Assembly: GCA_963832245.1 (NCBI GenBank)
Contig: CAWHTG010000004.1
Coordinates: 124,001 to 188,000, forward strand
Source of the DNA: JABDBE01 sp963832245
GTDB lineage: Bacteria > Acidobacteriota > Terriglobia > Terriglobales > Acidobacteriaceae
Reading direction: 5' to 3'
DNA: 64,000 nt
The notes under the pieces were generated by a model. It was not told the origin of the DNA. It searched no databases and saw nothing but the letters and a program-made list of their open reading frames with translations. The translations under genes were made by a program, and so were the position numbers. Shown in pieces: positions 8,919 through 17,474 of the stretch; the first letter of the stretch is position 1; each line of letters opens with the position of its first letter.

Positions 8919-9321
8919 TCACACGGAGATGTTGATACCGGCGCACTCGACTACTTGGAAGTCGAGATCTACGTGGTCCGCAGGCCTTTCGCTCGGCACA
9001 TAGGTCACTTCCAGGTGCGTTGGAGTTACCCATTCCATCTTCAGATTCATCGTCGCATACTGGTGGGAGAACACCAATACCTGGGTGGGGGGTTGTGCCC
9101 CCTTAATCGACTTTAGATAAACAGTGGTTCGCATCATAGGCCGTTCCAGGGCCTCCCCACTGTTGACTGCGAGCGGTCGCAAGCCAAAGTCCGTCGGGAG
9201 ATCGCGCCTCTGCTGACCAAGTTGTCCCGACATCTTGGCAGCCGGAGAGTAAGACGCAGACTGCGACGGCGATGAGCGAAGTCGCTTTGAGGACGACAGA
9301 GCGACTAAATTCGTGGTTCAC
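8919..9321 (-). pseudogene. Frameshifted lipoprotein-like gene
   Basis: Two overlapping frames join into one protein. The first (from ATG 9321) has a lipoprotein signal, SLIAVAVCVLLSGCQ with lipobox LSGC, then WSAEARSPDGLWLATARSQQ and GGPGTAYDA. The second frame continues TTVYLKSIKGAQPPTQVLVF ... MEWVTPTHLEVTYVPSERPA to a stop at 8919. The join falls at about 9128-9132, where one extra base in GATGCGAACCACTG breaks the frame. I remember intact acidobacterial proteins with the same order (SPDG.WLA...TTVYLK...PTHLEVTY). Either the gene is inactivated or the base is a sequencing error. The function of the family is unknown. Confidence 0.75.
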
Positions 9322-9364
9322 AAAGGAACTCTAGGATCGCGTTTCCAGAGTGTCAAGAGGATCA

Positions 9365-9379
9365 TTGACGAAACCGGGC
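9365..9379 (+). repeat. Direct repeat copy 2 (TTGACGAAACCGGGC)
   Basis: Second exact copy of the motif at 8730-8744, lying just upstream of the frameshifted lipoprotein gene. Confidence 0.6.
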
Positions 9380-9419
9380 CATCACATCACACCGTCTGAC
9401 AGCTATTGTTGAGCTATAG

Positions 9420-11105
9420 CTAGAAGGTAAACGCCACGCCGCCGCTTACGGTTTTCGCTGCCTGCACCAGGTAAACCGTATGCCCGTCGTGCCCGAGGAC
9501 AGGGACATATCCCTGCGCCAGAAGATTGCGCAGGTCGACAATAGCTTCGAGGTGGCCGGGGAAGAACCCGGTTCCGGGGATAGGTTGACGGAAAAATAGA
9601 TTCAAATACGGATCGGCGCGACCCGCCGACGCGTTGAACAGATCGATCGGAGTGAGAGCCTCTCCGTTGATAAAGCGATACGATGCCATCCAGCGAGTTT
9701 TCGACTTGGGGACGGTGCCCGTAAGTTTTCCCGCCACGCTTTGCCGCTTACGCGAAACGCTCGACTCTGACACGTTCGCCAGCCTCACGTTCTGCGTGGC
9801 TAAATCCAGCACTCCGCCATATTCGTAATCGAATGTGCCGGTCAACTCCGGGTTGAACTGGTGCTGAAAAACCAGTCTCATCCCCTGGGTATGAAAATCA
9901 CTTCCCTGGTAAGTAAATGTTCCCGAGTTCAAATCGGGCAACACATTGCCGTTATCCGTGCTGAATTCTCCCACACCGATCAGCGCGGGATCGGATATGC
10001 GATCGGTATAGGCGGCCAGTTGCACGTTGCTCTTGCCCATGCGATGCGAAAGTGAAAGCTCGTGGTGATGCGCATGCTCCACCGTGGTCGAGTACGCGGT
10101 CATGCTGACATGCGGCGCAGATTCGTCCACATCCGCGGAGCCCGATTCAAAGCCTTTGTCCAGCCGGGCATCCGGTTCTGAAGTGGCGTAACGATACTCA
10201 ACCACCGTGTTCGCGGAGAGATGCACGTCGGCCGTCCCAAATGGACGGAACGTAGTCACTCTGTTCATGAACTGGATGGACTGCAGTTCGCTGCCGAACT
10301 TAAGCTCTACAAAATCACCCAATGCGAGATCATCAGACGTGGTGAGCGCCAGCGACTGCAGAGCGTGCAGCGCCAGGTCAGCTGCCGGCAGATTCCACAT
10401 GGTTACCGCGAACGACGGTGTTGAACCGTTGTCCATCCTGTGCTGGAAAGACGCCCGCAGAACCGAAGAGGGAGCGCTGCTGCCATATCCGACGTTGCCC
10501 CGCAAGCCGACTGTGTCCGAAGAGAAGATGGATTTCTCCATGGAAAAACCGGTGCTCATGTCGGATGTGCTGCCAAACCCTTCCGAGGGTGACCCCGCAA
10601 GGAACGACAGCATACCCTTCAGTTCCCGATCCGCGCTGGTAGACTCAGCGGCTATGGCGGGAGAATTGTCGTCCACCAATCGCAGGATGGGACGGTTGGA
10701 TACCGACCGCAGCACCCACTTCCAGTCGTCATTTTCTGTGGGGCCCCGCGCCGGAGCAATCTGAACCGCCTCGAAAATCGTACTGAGAGTGATATTCACC
10801 ACGGCGGTCCCGCCGGCATGCAACCCTATGTGCTCCCGCAAAGCAGGTAAGAAAGCAGGAGCGGAAACTTTGAGATTGTAAACTCCAGGCAGCAACCCGG
10901 CAGCGGCGTAGAAACCGTTCTCATCGGTAAATACTTTGAGGCTCTGCGCCGCCGCGCCCAGTACTTCCACCACGGCTCCCATTTGCGGGATACCGCTGCC
11001 CCCGCGCACGTACCCGGAAATGGTACCGGAGGTGTCGGCACTCCACGCCGGAAGCGCCAGGCCCAGCAGGAGCACCGAGAACCGAAGCTTACCGAGTTTC
11101 AGCAA
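9420..11105 (-). CDS. Carboxypeptidase-regulatory-domain outer-membrane-type protein
   Basis: A 561-residue exported protein. A signal peptide (LRFSVLLLGLALPAWSA) is followed by a carboxypeptidase-regulatory/transthyretin-like beta sandwich at about 25-110 (TISGYVRGGSGIPQMGAVVE ... TDENGFYAAAGLLPGVYNL). The remainder has long runs of alternating hydrophobic residues and ends in ...SGGVAFTF, with a terminal Phe typical of outer-membrane barrels. It resembles the front half of acidobacterial TonB-dependent-receptor-like proteins but lacks an obvious plug. The substrate is unknown. It lies 33 nt downstream of the GWxTD gene on the same strand, so the two are probably co-transcribed. Confidence 0.75.
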   Translation of the reverse strand: MLKLGKLRFSVLLLGLALPAWSADTSGTISGYVRGGSGIPQMGAVVEVLGAAAQSLKVFTDENGFYAAAGLLPGVYNLKVSAPAFLPALREHIGLHAGGTAVVNITLSTIFEAVQIAPARGPTENDDWKWVLRSVSNRPILRLVDDNSPAIAAESTSADRELKGMLSFLAGSPSEGFGSTSDMSTGFSMEKSIFSSDTVGLRGNVGYGSSAPSSVLRASFQHRMDNGSTPSFAVTMWNLPAADLALHALQSLALTTSDDLALGDFVELKFGSELQSIQFMNRVTTFRPFGTADVHLSANTVVEYRYATSEPDARLDKGFESGSADVDESAPHVSMTAYSTTVEHAHHHELSLSHRMGKSNVQLAAYTDRISDPALIGVGEFSTDNGNVLPDLNSGTFTYQGSDFHTQGMRLVFQHQFNPELTGTFDYEYGGVLDLATQNVRLANVSESSVSRKRQSVAGKLTGTVPKSKTRWMASYRFINGEALTPIDLFNASAGRADPYLNLFFRQPIPGTGFFPGHLEAIVDLRNLLAQGYVPVLGHDGHTVYLVQAAKTVSGGVAFTF

Positions 11106-11138
11106 CCCACCACCTCGAGGGAGACCAAGCCTTTCAGT

Positions 11139-12872
11139 TTACTCAACGGCGAAAGTCACCGAAGGATCCACCGTCTGCTTGGAGACGTTGTCATTCACCT
11201 TGATCTGAATGCGGTACACACCCGGATCAAGGTTGGCGGCCGAAAGCGTCTTCTGCAGGGTCACCTGGTCGCCGATGTTGCCCATCTGGTCCGTCGATTC
11301 GACAGTATGAATCACGGGCTTATTGGTTGTCGCACTAACCACATTGTACTCAACCGTGGCCGACGCCTTGTGCGTTTTATCGTCCATACCAAGATTGTAA
11401 ACCTGCATCCAGAAGTTCATCTTCTGATTGCGCTTGAAAATCATGGGCTTGCCGTCGGCAGACGGAACCCGCGGACGCACCTTGGTCGCGCCAATCACAA
11501 ACATTCCCGTGCCCACGTTCTTGGCTGCCACAGGTTCCATCAGATCGGCCACGATCAGCGAAGAAGCTTCGAGCTTGTCGTCCGCGAAATCGGGTACTTG
11601 CACACCCTTGCTCCAGGTTCCCACCCGGTCGCCGTTCACGTCCTTTACAACTATGTCCACGCGATAGCGGCCGGGCCGCAACGGAATCGCTTTCCAATAA
11701 ACTTGCGAATTTTCCGCCGCCTTGGCCAGCAACTCTGCCGGGATATCCGCTGATACTGTATCCTCGAAGGTCTGCGCGATGTGCCCGGTCAAAGTCGTGA
11801 CCCGGCCGAAAATGTTAACCAGGCCCCGTTGCACTCCATCTTTGTTCACGAAAGTGACGTCACGGTTCTTAATCTGGATGGTGAAGGGAACCAGCACCGT
11901 TTCGGCAGTCACTTTTACGAAGTCCGCGCGCACGTCGAACGGCATCAAGTTGATACTGATCTTGTGGCTGACCACTTCCTCCAGATCCTTGAACTTTACC
12001 GGCGGAGGAGCCTGCAGCTTGGCGAACTGCTCCAGCCGGTCAAACTCCTTGCTGCCCTGCATGGCACTATTCGGTCCCGGCCCCAGGCTCTCCAGGCCGC
12101 CATTAAAGCGTTGTGCCTTCGAGGCCAGTCCCATTTGCTCGTAAAGCGTGGCCCCCCCATTCGGAGTATGCAGCAGCGCATCTTTCTCCGAGCGGTCCAA
12201 CGTCATGTGGAAGTCGCCGCACATGCAAGTATCCACAAACTCGATGATCACTTCCTGGCCGATGCCTTCCAGATAGCGATACCGCCAGTCCTCGAACGGG
12301 AAAGTCGAAGTCTGCCCCCCGCCCTCCTCCATAGGCCGATCGTACGTCCCGCCACTGGGATGAGCATCAATCTCGTCCGCCGGCCCGTACATGATATAAA
12401 TGCGGCCGCGGTCGGTTTTCCAGCCGGGGATTCCGGCGGCGAAATGCTCGTTGGCGTACTCGATGCGGCGGTAGTGTTCTTCTTTGAACTCGTTCTCTTC
12501 GGTGTCGGGGGTGGGATCGCGACGCTGCCAGAAGGCTTCGATGAACTGGTCGCGCTCTTCGTCGTTGGAGAGTTGCTTGAAGGCTTTGCGTTCTTCGTCC
12601 GAGATAATGTAGACGACATCTTCGTCCAGCCACTTCTTGTAGGTTTTGCTGAGTTCCTGCTTCAGGGCTTTGGCGTTTTCCTTCTTTTGCTTTTCGCTTA
12701 GCGGGCGCTTTAAGGGATCGACGGCCTGGCCAGCTGGGGCGTTTGCGGGACCGGCTTGATCACTGCCGGTTGATTTGGCATCCTGCTGGGCTATCGCGCG
12801 CGCACTAAGCCCAAAAAGGGAGAGCACTAAAGATGAAAAAAGAAGGTAGCGTCCTAAACCTACCTGGAACAT
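11139..12872 (-). CDS. GWxTD domain-containing protein
   Basis: A 577-residue exported protein. The signal peptide (YLLFSSLVLSLFGLSARAIA) precedes a linker, then the hallmark region: WLDEDVVYIISDEERKAFKQ, a FWQRRDPTP segment, and GWKTDRGRIYIMYGPADEI, the GWxTD motif that names the family. The C-terminal half is beta-rich and may be Ig-like. The family is common in Acidobacteriota and its function is unknown. The start at 12872 is chosen because it begins the signal peptide and has GGAG upstream; the frame is open 51 codons further but that stretch is not protein-like. Confidence 0.88.
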   Translation of the reverse strand: MFQVGLGRYLLFSSLVLSLFGLSARAIAQQDAKSTGSDQAGPANAPAGQAVDPLKRPLSEKQKKENAKALKQELSKTYKKWLDEDVVYIISDEERKAFKQLSNDEERDQFIEAFWQRRDPTPDTEENEFKEEHYRRIEYANEHFAAGIPGWKTDRGRIYIMYGPADEIDAHPSGGTYDRPMEEGGGQTSTFPFEDWRYRYLEGIGQEVIIEFVDTCMCGDFHMTLDRSEKDALLHTPNGGATLYEQMGLASKAQRFNGGLESLGPGPNSAMQGSKEFDRLEQFAKLQAPPPVKFKDLEEVVSHKISINLMPFDVRADFVKVTAETVLVPFTIQIKNRDVTFVNKDGVQRGLVNIFGRVTTLTGHIAQTFEDTVSADIPAELLAKAAENSQVYWKAIPLRPGRYRVDIVVKDVNGDRVGTWSKGVQVPDFADDKLEASSLIVADLMEPVAAKNVGTGMFVIGATKVRPRVPSADGKPMIFKRNQKMNFWMQVYNLGMDDKTHKASATVEYNVVSATTNKPVIHTVESTDQMGNIGDQVTLQKTLSAANLDPGVYRIQIKVNDNVSKQTVDPSVTFAVE

Positions 12873-13082
12873 AGAAGAGGTACTCCTCGCACACACGCTC
12901 GTGGATATAATTCTATGTCTTTGGATACGCGAAGGCAAGGCTAGACCCCCCGCTCTAAACAAATGGTAGGATGCAGGCAACCTTCCTAGAGGTGCCTCGG
13001 TTTTCGGCGCTATCGAGAAACGCATGAACCCAAGGGAGACAAGAGGTTACGTCGCTGCCCCGGCTTCTTGGTCTGGCGGCGC

Positions 13083-13550
13083 TTATCGGCTGGTTGAAGC
13101 CAGATAGCTGGCCACGATCTTTGCCGTCTGCGCGTCCAGGGGAGGTTGCGGCTTCGAGCCTGGGCTGCCCGAGCCTCGGTTACCGGCTATCGACTTGCTC
13201 TTAATTCCAATGTAAACAGCGTCGTAAGACGTATCGCCCAGATTCTCCACCTGGTGTTTAAATGGCGGGTACCAGCGCGACTCTCCGGGTTTGGCGTAGA
13301 CTTCTTTGATTTTTCCGTCCTGACCGGTGAACCTTAAGTGTGCAGCGGTGAGGACGACGACCACGCCCCCGGGATGGTCGTGCATGACTGATTTTTCGTG
13401 GGGGCCATAGTGGACGTTCACCACCTGCACCCAATCATTCTCAAAGGCCAGTTTGTAGTGCTTCGGCTCAACCTTGGTCGGATCCTGTGCCAGTACAACA
13501 TGGAGAGCGAAAGCCACGAACACCACCGCCCAGAATAGCCTGGAAAACAT
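13083..13550 (-). CDS. Secreted cupin-domain protein
   Basis: A 155-residue protein with a signal peptide (MFSRLFWAVVFVAFALHVVL) and a compact cupin: VQVVNVHYGPHEKSVMHDHP gives the H-x-H metal-binding pattern, followed by a second half with ESRWYPPFKHQVENLG. It is probably periplasmic. A Pro/Ser/Gly-rich linker precedes a short C-terminal helix. The substrate is unknown; such small cupins can be enzymes or binding proteins. The ATG at 13550 is supported by GGAGGACACT immediately upstream. Confidence 0.8.
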   Translation of the reverse strand: MFSRLFWAVVFVAFALHVVLAQDPTKVEPKHYKLAFENDWVQVVNVHYGPHEKSVMHDHPGGVVVVLTAAHLRFTGQDGKIKEVYAKPGESRWYPPFKHQVENLGDTSYDAVYIGIKSKSIAGNRGSGSPGSKPQPPLDAQTAKIVASYLASTSR

Positions 13551-13750
13551 AGTGTCCTCCGGTGCGCGAGCTATGGAAATCTGTGCGAATGGCGCAACGC
13601 TACTCCGGGCGGTGAACTGCGTCAAGGAACTAAAACGCCGGGGATCAAGGTGGTTAGGCGATGCCGGAAAATCCGTCCTTTAGCTCGTTTGGGGCGCGTA
13701 CAATTAACCGCCTCAGCAGCCCCAAAAGCTGGGATTACAAGGAGGAATCG

Positions 13751-14320
13751 GTGGATCCTGCCGTCGCCACGAAACGCCGGGTCTTTGCGCGGCTCTCCAT
13801 TGCGGCGGGCAACGCTTTGCAGATCGGCGGGATTCTGGCTGCGTGTTTAGCATTGAGGGCGGCTCGGTCGTCATCCTCGACAGCAATTGCCGTGACCGAA
13901 ATGCTCCTGGCATGGGTTCTTCTGTACTTTTTTTCGCACGCGATCGCGCATTGGCTGGTCGGACGGTCCCTGGGCATTCGTTTTCAGTTCTACAGCGTTG
14001 GAGGAACGGCAAATCCTGAAGGCTGGCCGCCAGGACTGCGGTGGATTTTTGAACATCTTCCCTTCTTTGGCGTGCAAACCGAGAAATGTTCGATGCAAGC
14101 AGCAAAACCCGCCGCCCGCGCGCTCATGTGGGCTGCCGGCGTAACGTCCTCAGCCGTGCTTCCGACGTTGGCTGTCTGTTGGGCTTGGCGTAGCGGAGTG
14201 CCCTGTAGCGGGTGGTTTTCTTTGTTTGCCCTGTTCTGGGGATTGGGAACGTTGGCCAGCAATTGGACTAGCCCTACTGGCGACTACTCCAAGGCGCGGC
14301 GTGCTCTCGCACGTTCCTAG
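13751..14320 (+). CDS. Integral membrane hypothetical protein
   Basis: GTG start at 13751, preceded by AAGGAGGAATCG, the best ribosome-binding site in the area. The 189-residue product has several hydrophobic helices (ALQIGGILAACLALRA, MLLAWVLLYFFSHAIAHWLV, ALMWAAGVTSSAVLPTLAVC, LFALFWGLGTLASN). The helix SHAIAHWLVGRSLGIRF has an H-x3-H pattern faintly like site-2-protease (M50) membrane metalloproteases but lacks the HExxH glutamate, so no protease call is made. Confidence 0.7.
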   Translation: MDPAVATKRRVFARLSIAAGNALQIGGILAACLALRAARSSSSTAIAVTEMLLAWVLLYFFSHAIAHWLVGRSLGIRFQFYSVGGTANPEGWPPGLRWIFEHLPFFGVQTEKCSMQAAKPAARALMWAAGVTSSAVLPTLAVCWAWRSGVPCSGWFSLFALFWGLGTLASNWTSPTGDYSKARRALARS

Positions 14321-14646
14321 AAGGGGAACGCATTGTTTGGTGATGAGCTCCCTTGCGGGACGTGAATCTTGTCTAGGGACTTGAATGCAGCGCTAAGACG
14401 ATGACAGAGGGTGGCGGAGGCCAGCGGGAAGGCGGGCACAGTGGCTGGACGGGCGAGACGCCCGTCCTCCATCGGTTCGTTTGGGAGGGCTTGGCTTTGC
14501 GAAGGACTCCGCTGCTCAGCATACTGAGCGTGATTTGGAGATTATGAACCCGGCGAACACCTCAGACGCTAAAGCGCGGAGACATTTTCGGTGACTTAGC
14601 AGCCCGACTGAAGTCGGGCCCTCCCCAAAACGTGGGTGAATCGGAT
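14321..14646. other. Intergenic region with two short palindromic repeats
   Basis: Holds the GAGACGCCCGTCCTCC element (14445-14472) and an AGCAGCCCGACTGAAGTCGGGC hairpin-forming element near 14598-14620. There is no gene. Confidence 0.6.
14445..14472 (+). repeat. GAGACGCCCGTCCTCC dispersed repeat
   Basis: GGACGGGCGAGACGCCCGTCC folds on itself (GGACGGGCG / CGCCCGTCC). Near-identical copies lie at 21291-21319, 27388-27419 and, inverted, 28921-28942. Confidence 0.75.
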
Positions 14647-14910
14647 CTAGGCTTCGGCTTCGCGGATTTCCAGGCGGGACTGGCGGAGGTTGGTGGCCTC
14701 GACCGGATCCATTCCGGCTTTCAGGTCCGTCTTCTCAAGAAAGTAGCGCCAGCCTATGTGGCGGTCTTCGGAGGTCTGGCTTTGTTCGAATTGTTTGAGG
14801 ACGGTTTCGGCGCTTTCCTTGCCTTTAATCACGGCCATGACGCCGCCGGATTCGTAGGTGCGCAAGTTGTAGCGGATTACAGCGAAAGAACTCTTGGCGT
14901 CAGACTGCAT
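14647..14910 (-). CDS. 87-residue conserved hypothetical protein
   Basis: ATG at 14910 with GGAG 8 nt upstream. The protein reads MQSDAKSSFAVIRYNLRTYE ... VMAVIKGKESAETVLKQFEQ and ends in a basic/acidic helix (EATNLRQSRLEIREAEA). The composition is that of a real soluble protein and I recall similar short acidobacterial ORFs, but no function. It lies downstream of the cold-shock gene on the same strand, separated from it by a terminator-like hairpin, so it is probably transcribed separately. Confidence 0.65.
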   Translation of the reverse strand: MQSDAKSSFAVIRYNLRTYESGGVMAVIKGKESAETVLKQFEQSQTSEDRHIGWRYFLEKTDLKAGMDPVEATNLRQSRLEIREAEA

Positions 14911-14952
14911 GCAGAGAACTCCATCCGGGAGTAGGATTGTAATTCTGTGAAA

Positions 14953-14985
14953 CGTGCCCGCCCCTTGTTGCGGCTGGCGGGCACG
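14953..14985 (-). terminator. Probable intrinsic terminator of the cold-shock gene
   Basis: On the minus strand, CGTGCCCGCC and GGCGGGCACG form a perfect 10-bp stem around a 13-nt loop, followed by TTTC. It sits 26 nt past the csp stop. The T-run is short, so termination may be partial. Confidence 0.65.
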
Positions 14986-15010
14986 AGGTCTTAATCATAC
15001 GTCGCCCGGC

Positions 15011-15214
15011 TTACAGAGGGCGAACGTTCTCAGCTTGCCAGCCCTTTGGTCCTTTGGTGACCTCGAACTCCACGCTCTGGCCCTCCTGCAGGCTGCGGAA
15101 GCCGCCCGCCTGAATGGCCGAGAAATGCACAAATACATCTTCGCCAGTCTGGCGGCTGATAAAGCCGTAGCCCTTGGCGTCGTTAAACCACTTTACTGTT
15201 CCTTGTTCTGCCAT
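15011..15214 (-). CDS. csp: Cold-shock protein (CspA family)
   Basis: A 67-residue single cold-shock domain with both RNA-binding motifs: KGYGFISR (RNP1) and VFVHFSAI (RNP2), plus the family opening GTVKWFNDAKGYGF. It binds single-stranded RNA and DNA and melts secondary structure, in the cytoplasm. Length is typical. The AAGGAT ribosome site is about 12 nt upstream. A long leader (about 110 nt from the candidate -10 at 15331-15336) is in keeping with cold-shock mRNA regulation. The gene is divergent from the RRM RNA-binding protein. Confidence 0.96.
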   Translation of the reverse strand: MAEQGTVKWFNDAKGYGFISRQTGEDVFVHFSAIQAGGFRSLQEGQSVEFEVTKGPKGWQAENVRPL

Positions 15215-15330
15215 TTTGTTGCTTGTATCCTTTTCAGATTATTTACGTTGGTGCGAGTCGGAGGTACTGAGGGCGGCTAGCTGGTTTGCAAGAAGCTGCT
15301 CAACAACCGATTTCGTTCAAACGCAGATAC

Positions 15331-15339
15331 AGTATAGCA
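15331..15339 (-). promoter_or_regulatory. Candidate extended -10 promoter for csp
   Basis: The minus strand reads TGCTATACT, an extended -10 (TGn + TATACT), about 110 nt upstream of the csp start. No good -35 is present at 17 nt, as expected for extended -10 promoters. Confidence 0.45.
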
Positions 15340-15469
15340 GATGAGTCAACTTTTGCCGGTAAGAGGGTAGTACCGAAGGTAATGCGGCGTTTTCGCGATG
15401 GGGTGGCAAGCAGTTGCCGAAGCGAATGGGCTCTCAAGTCCAGCCAATGTTCGAATCTTACATTTCCCC

Positions 15470-15496
15470 TTGCAATTAACGGCGAGCGGGTATAAT
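15470..15496 (+). promoter_or_regulatory. Candidate sigma-70 promoter for the RRM gene
   Basis: TTGCAA (15470-15475) and a perfect TATAAT (15491-15496), spacer 15-16 nt. This gives a leader near 190 nt that contains an 8-bp hairpin, GCCAGCTC (15567-15574) with GAGCTGGC (15580-15587). Confidence 0.5.
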
Positions 15497-15690
15497 CAGT
15501 GCGACCTCAGCCGCTTAGAATCAGCGCTAGAGTAATTTGCTTGCAGCTTCGCGACTGAGAGAAGCAGCCAGCTCAACCGGAGCTGGCGCTTTCCACTGAA
15601 CCGCGTGTCCTGCATTCCAACGCGACTCACTGAACAGAACCCGCCGACGAAATCTGACGTCTAGCGTTGGCTTACAGGAAAAGGAAATCC

Positions 15691-16059
15691 ATGAAGAAGC
15701 TTTTTGTTGGGAATCTCCCTCACAGCACCACGGAAGCGGAGCTGCGCACACTGTTTGAACCGCATGGCAAAGTCGATCAGGTCAGCGTGGTCACCGATCG
15801 TGACACCGGACGCTCTCGCGGATTTGCCTTCGTAGAAATGGCCGATGCTGGCGAAGCCGAGAAAGCTATCGCGGCTCTGAACGGGAAAGAACTCGGCGGC
15901 CGCGCGTTGAATATTAATGAGGCGCGTCCCAAGACAGATCGCGGTCCCGGCGGACCCCGCGGCGGCGGACGTCCCGGCGGTGGACGTTCCGGCGGTGGCG
16001 GCGGTGGACGCGACGATTATCAGGGCCACGCGCGGCAGCCTCGCGAACCGCGGTGGTAG
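15691..16059 (+). CDS. RRM-type RNA-binding protein
   Basis: A 122-residue protein with one RNA-recognition motif at about 1-80: RNP2 KKLFVGNLP and RNP1 RGFAFVEM are both intact. The tail is glycine-rich and disordered (GPRGGGRPGGGRSGGGGGGR), as in cyanobacterial and other bacterial glycine-rich RNA-binding proteins. It is presumably an RNA chaperone linked to stress or cold. The ATG at 15691 follows AAGGAAATCC; the frame extends 8 codons upstream without a better site. Divergence from csp suggests a shared cold/RNA theme. Confidence 0.93.
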   Translation: MKKLFVGNLPHSTTEAELRTLFEPHGKVDQVSVVTDRDTGRSRGFAFVEMADAGEAEKAIAALNGKELGGRALNINEARPKTDRGPGGPRGGGRPGGGRSGGGGGGRDDYQGHARQPREPRW

Positions 16060-16213
16060 TGACGCTGTTGAGTGATTATTGCTGCAGGCTGCTTCCCGGC
16101 GCTGTTGTTCGCCGACCTTGTTCAGTGTCACGAGGCGCTGGGAAACAATCCCAGTTCTCGAAAAGCGCGAGACCTGGGGCATCAGGCTTTGCCTTTGAGT
16201 CAGCGGGGTCGAT

Positions 16214-16789
16214 TTACATCCGCAGAAAATTCGCTATCAGTTTCTTGCCCTCGCCGGTTAAGACACTCTCCGGGTGGAATTGCACGCCCTCGACCGGAAA
16301 GTGCTTGTGGCGCAAGCCCATTATTACGCGGGTTCCGCCATTTTCCGCAGTATACGCGCTGATTTCGAGATCTTTCGGCAGGCCTTTTTCTTGCACGATC
16401 AGCGAGTGGTAGCGGGTAGCCGTCATGGGTGAGGGCAGGCCCCTGAAGATCGTTCTGCCGTCGTGTTGCACCTGGCTGGTTTTGCCATGCATCAGTTGGG
16501 GGGCGCGGACGACTTCGCCGCCGAAGGCCGCGCCTATGGCCTGATGTCCCAGGCAGACTCCGAGTACTGGAACCTTGCCGGCGAAATGGCGAACCAGGTC
16601 AATGCTGATTCCGGCTTCTTGCGGCGTGCATGGGCCGGGTGAAAGCAGAATGCGCTCTGGGCCCATAGCTTCGACTTCGGACACACTTACCTGATCATTT
16701 CGGCGTACCTCAACTTCGGCGCCCAGTTCACCCAGATACTGAACCAGGTTGTAGGTGAATGAATCGTAGTTATCCAGGACGAAGACCAT
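16214..16789 (-). CDS. trpG: Anthranilate / aminodeoxychorismate synthase glutamine amidotransferase subunit
   Basis: A 191-residue class I glutamine amidotransferase: MVFVLDNYDSFTYNLVQYLG opening, LLSPGPCTP oxyanion loop, GVCLGHQ with the catalytic Cys, and GVQFHPES with the catalytic His. It supplies ammonia to TrpE (tryptophan) or PabB (folate); many bacteria use one protein for both. No trpE lies alongside in this window, so the gene is unlinked and TrpG versus PabA cannot be decided from context. Confidence 0.94.
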   Translation of the reverse strand: MVFVLDNYDSFTYNLVQYLGELGAEVEVRRNDQVSVSEVEAMGPERILLSPGPCTPQEAGISIDLVRHFAGKVPVLGVCLGHQAIGAAFGGEVVRAPQLMHGKTSQVQHDGRTIFRGLPSPMTATRYHSLIVQEKGLPKDLEISAYTAENGGTRVIMGLRHKHFPVEGVQFHPESVLTGEGKKLIANFLRM

Positions 16790-16931
16790 GCTGCTACCAG
16801 CTTACCGCAAATCTTAGAACGCAGAGAAAGTCCGCTGAGAACGCTGAGTGAGGCGGCCGACGCTCCCCAAACTACAGTCTTGACAGGGTGAACGCAACAC
16901 GCCATGCTTTACAGGCTTTCCTGGAGGACTC

Positions 16932-17261
16932 ATGGCCGAGGTCGAGCAGGACAAGCGGGCCACCCGTCGCTTCGCATTACGGCTGCCCGTTTCGGTTACC
17001 TACACCGAAGATGGCGTGCAGGAAAAAGCCGCACAGACCCGAGACGTGAGCGCTCGCGGCATCTGCTTCTATGTGGACTCGGCGATTGCCGCCGGTTCGA
17101 CGATTGAATTTACCCTTACCCTGCCGCCGGAAATTACCCTAACCGAAAGCATTCGGGTGCGATGCAAAGGGAAAGTGGTGCGGGTGGACGAAGGCGGCAA
17201 CGAAGGCCGGGTCGCGGTAGCCGCGGTCATCGATGAGTATGAATTCCTGTCGGAACCGTGA
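16932..17261 (+). CDS. PilZ-domain protein
   Basis: A 109-residue stand-alone PilZ domain. The two c-di-GMP binding signatures are present: RRFALRLPV (R-x-x-x-R type, near residue 11-19) and DVSARGICF (D/N-x-S-x-x-G). It probably acts as a cytoplasmic c-di-GMP effector on motility or secretion; the target is unknown. GGAGGACTC precedes the ATG. Confidence 0.88.
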   Translation: MAEVEQDKRATRRFALRLPVSVTYTEDGVQEKAAQTRDVSARGICFYVDSAIAAGSTIEFTLTLPPEITLTESIRVRCKGKVVRVDEGGNEGRVAVAAVIDEYEFLSEP

Positions 17262-17300
17262 GCTCACGCTCAGGGGCTGAAGCCCCGGCTCTTTTGAAGC
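17262..17300 (+). repeat. CAGGGGCTGAAGCCCC hairpin element
   Basis: GGGGCT / AGCCCC stem just after the PilZ stop. It may act as a terminator although no T-run follows, or be another of the dispersed phrases found here. Confidence 0.4.
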
Positions 17301-17474
17301 TTTGCGGCATGAGTGAACTCGTACCCCTCCCGAAAACTCGTGCCGCTCCGATTCGACCCAACTTGAGAAGTTTTCCGCGGCCCGGCAATCCGTTGTAGTG
17401 ACCTTCGTGTTTCCAGGGACACTTCTCTCTAGCGCAGGGCAGTGGTATCGTTTCCTTAAGAAACTAATTTTGCG

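Noticed and set aside
11781..12701. 306-codon plus-strand frame opposite the GWxTD gene
   Set aside because: Shadow frame: no ribosome site and no recognisable motif, while the minus strand has a complete GWxTD protein.
13751..14320. Site-2-protease (M50) function for the membrane protein
   Set aside because: SHAIAHWL has H-x3-H but no HExxH glutamate and no downstream D-G motif.
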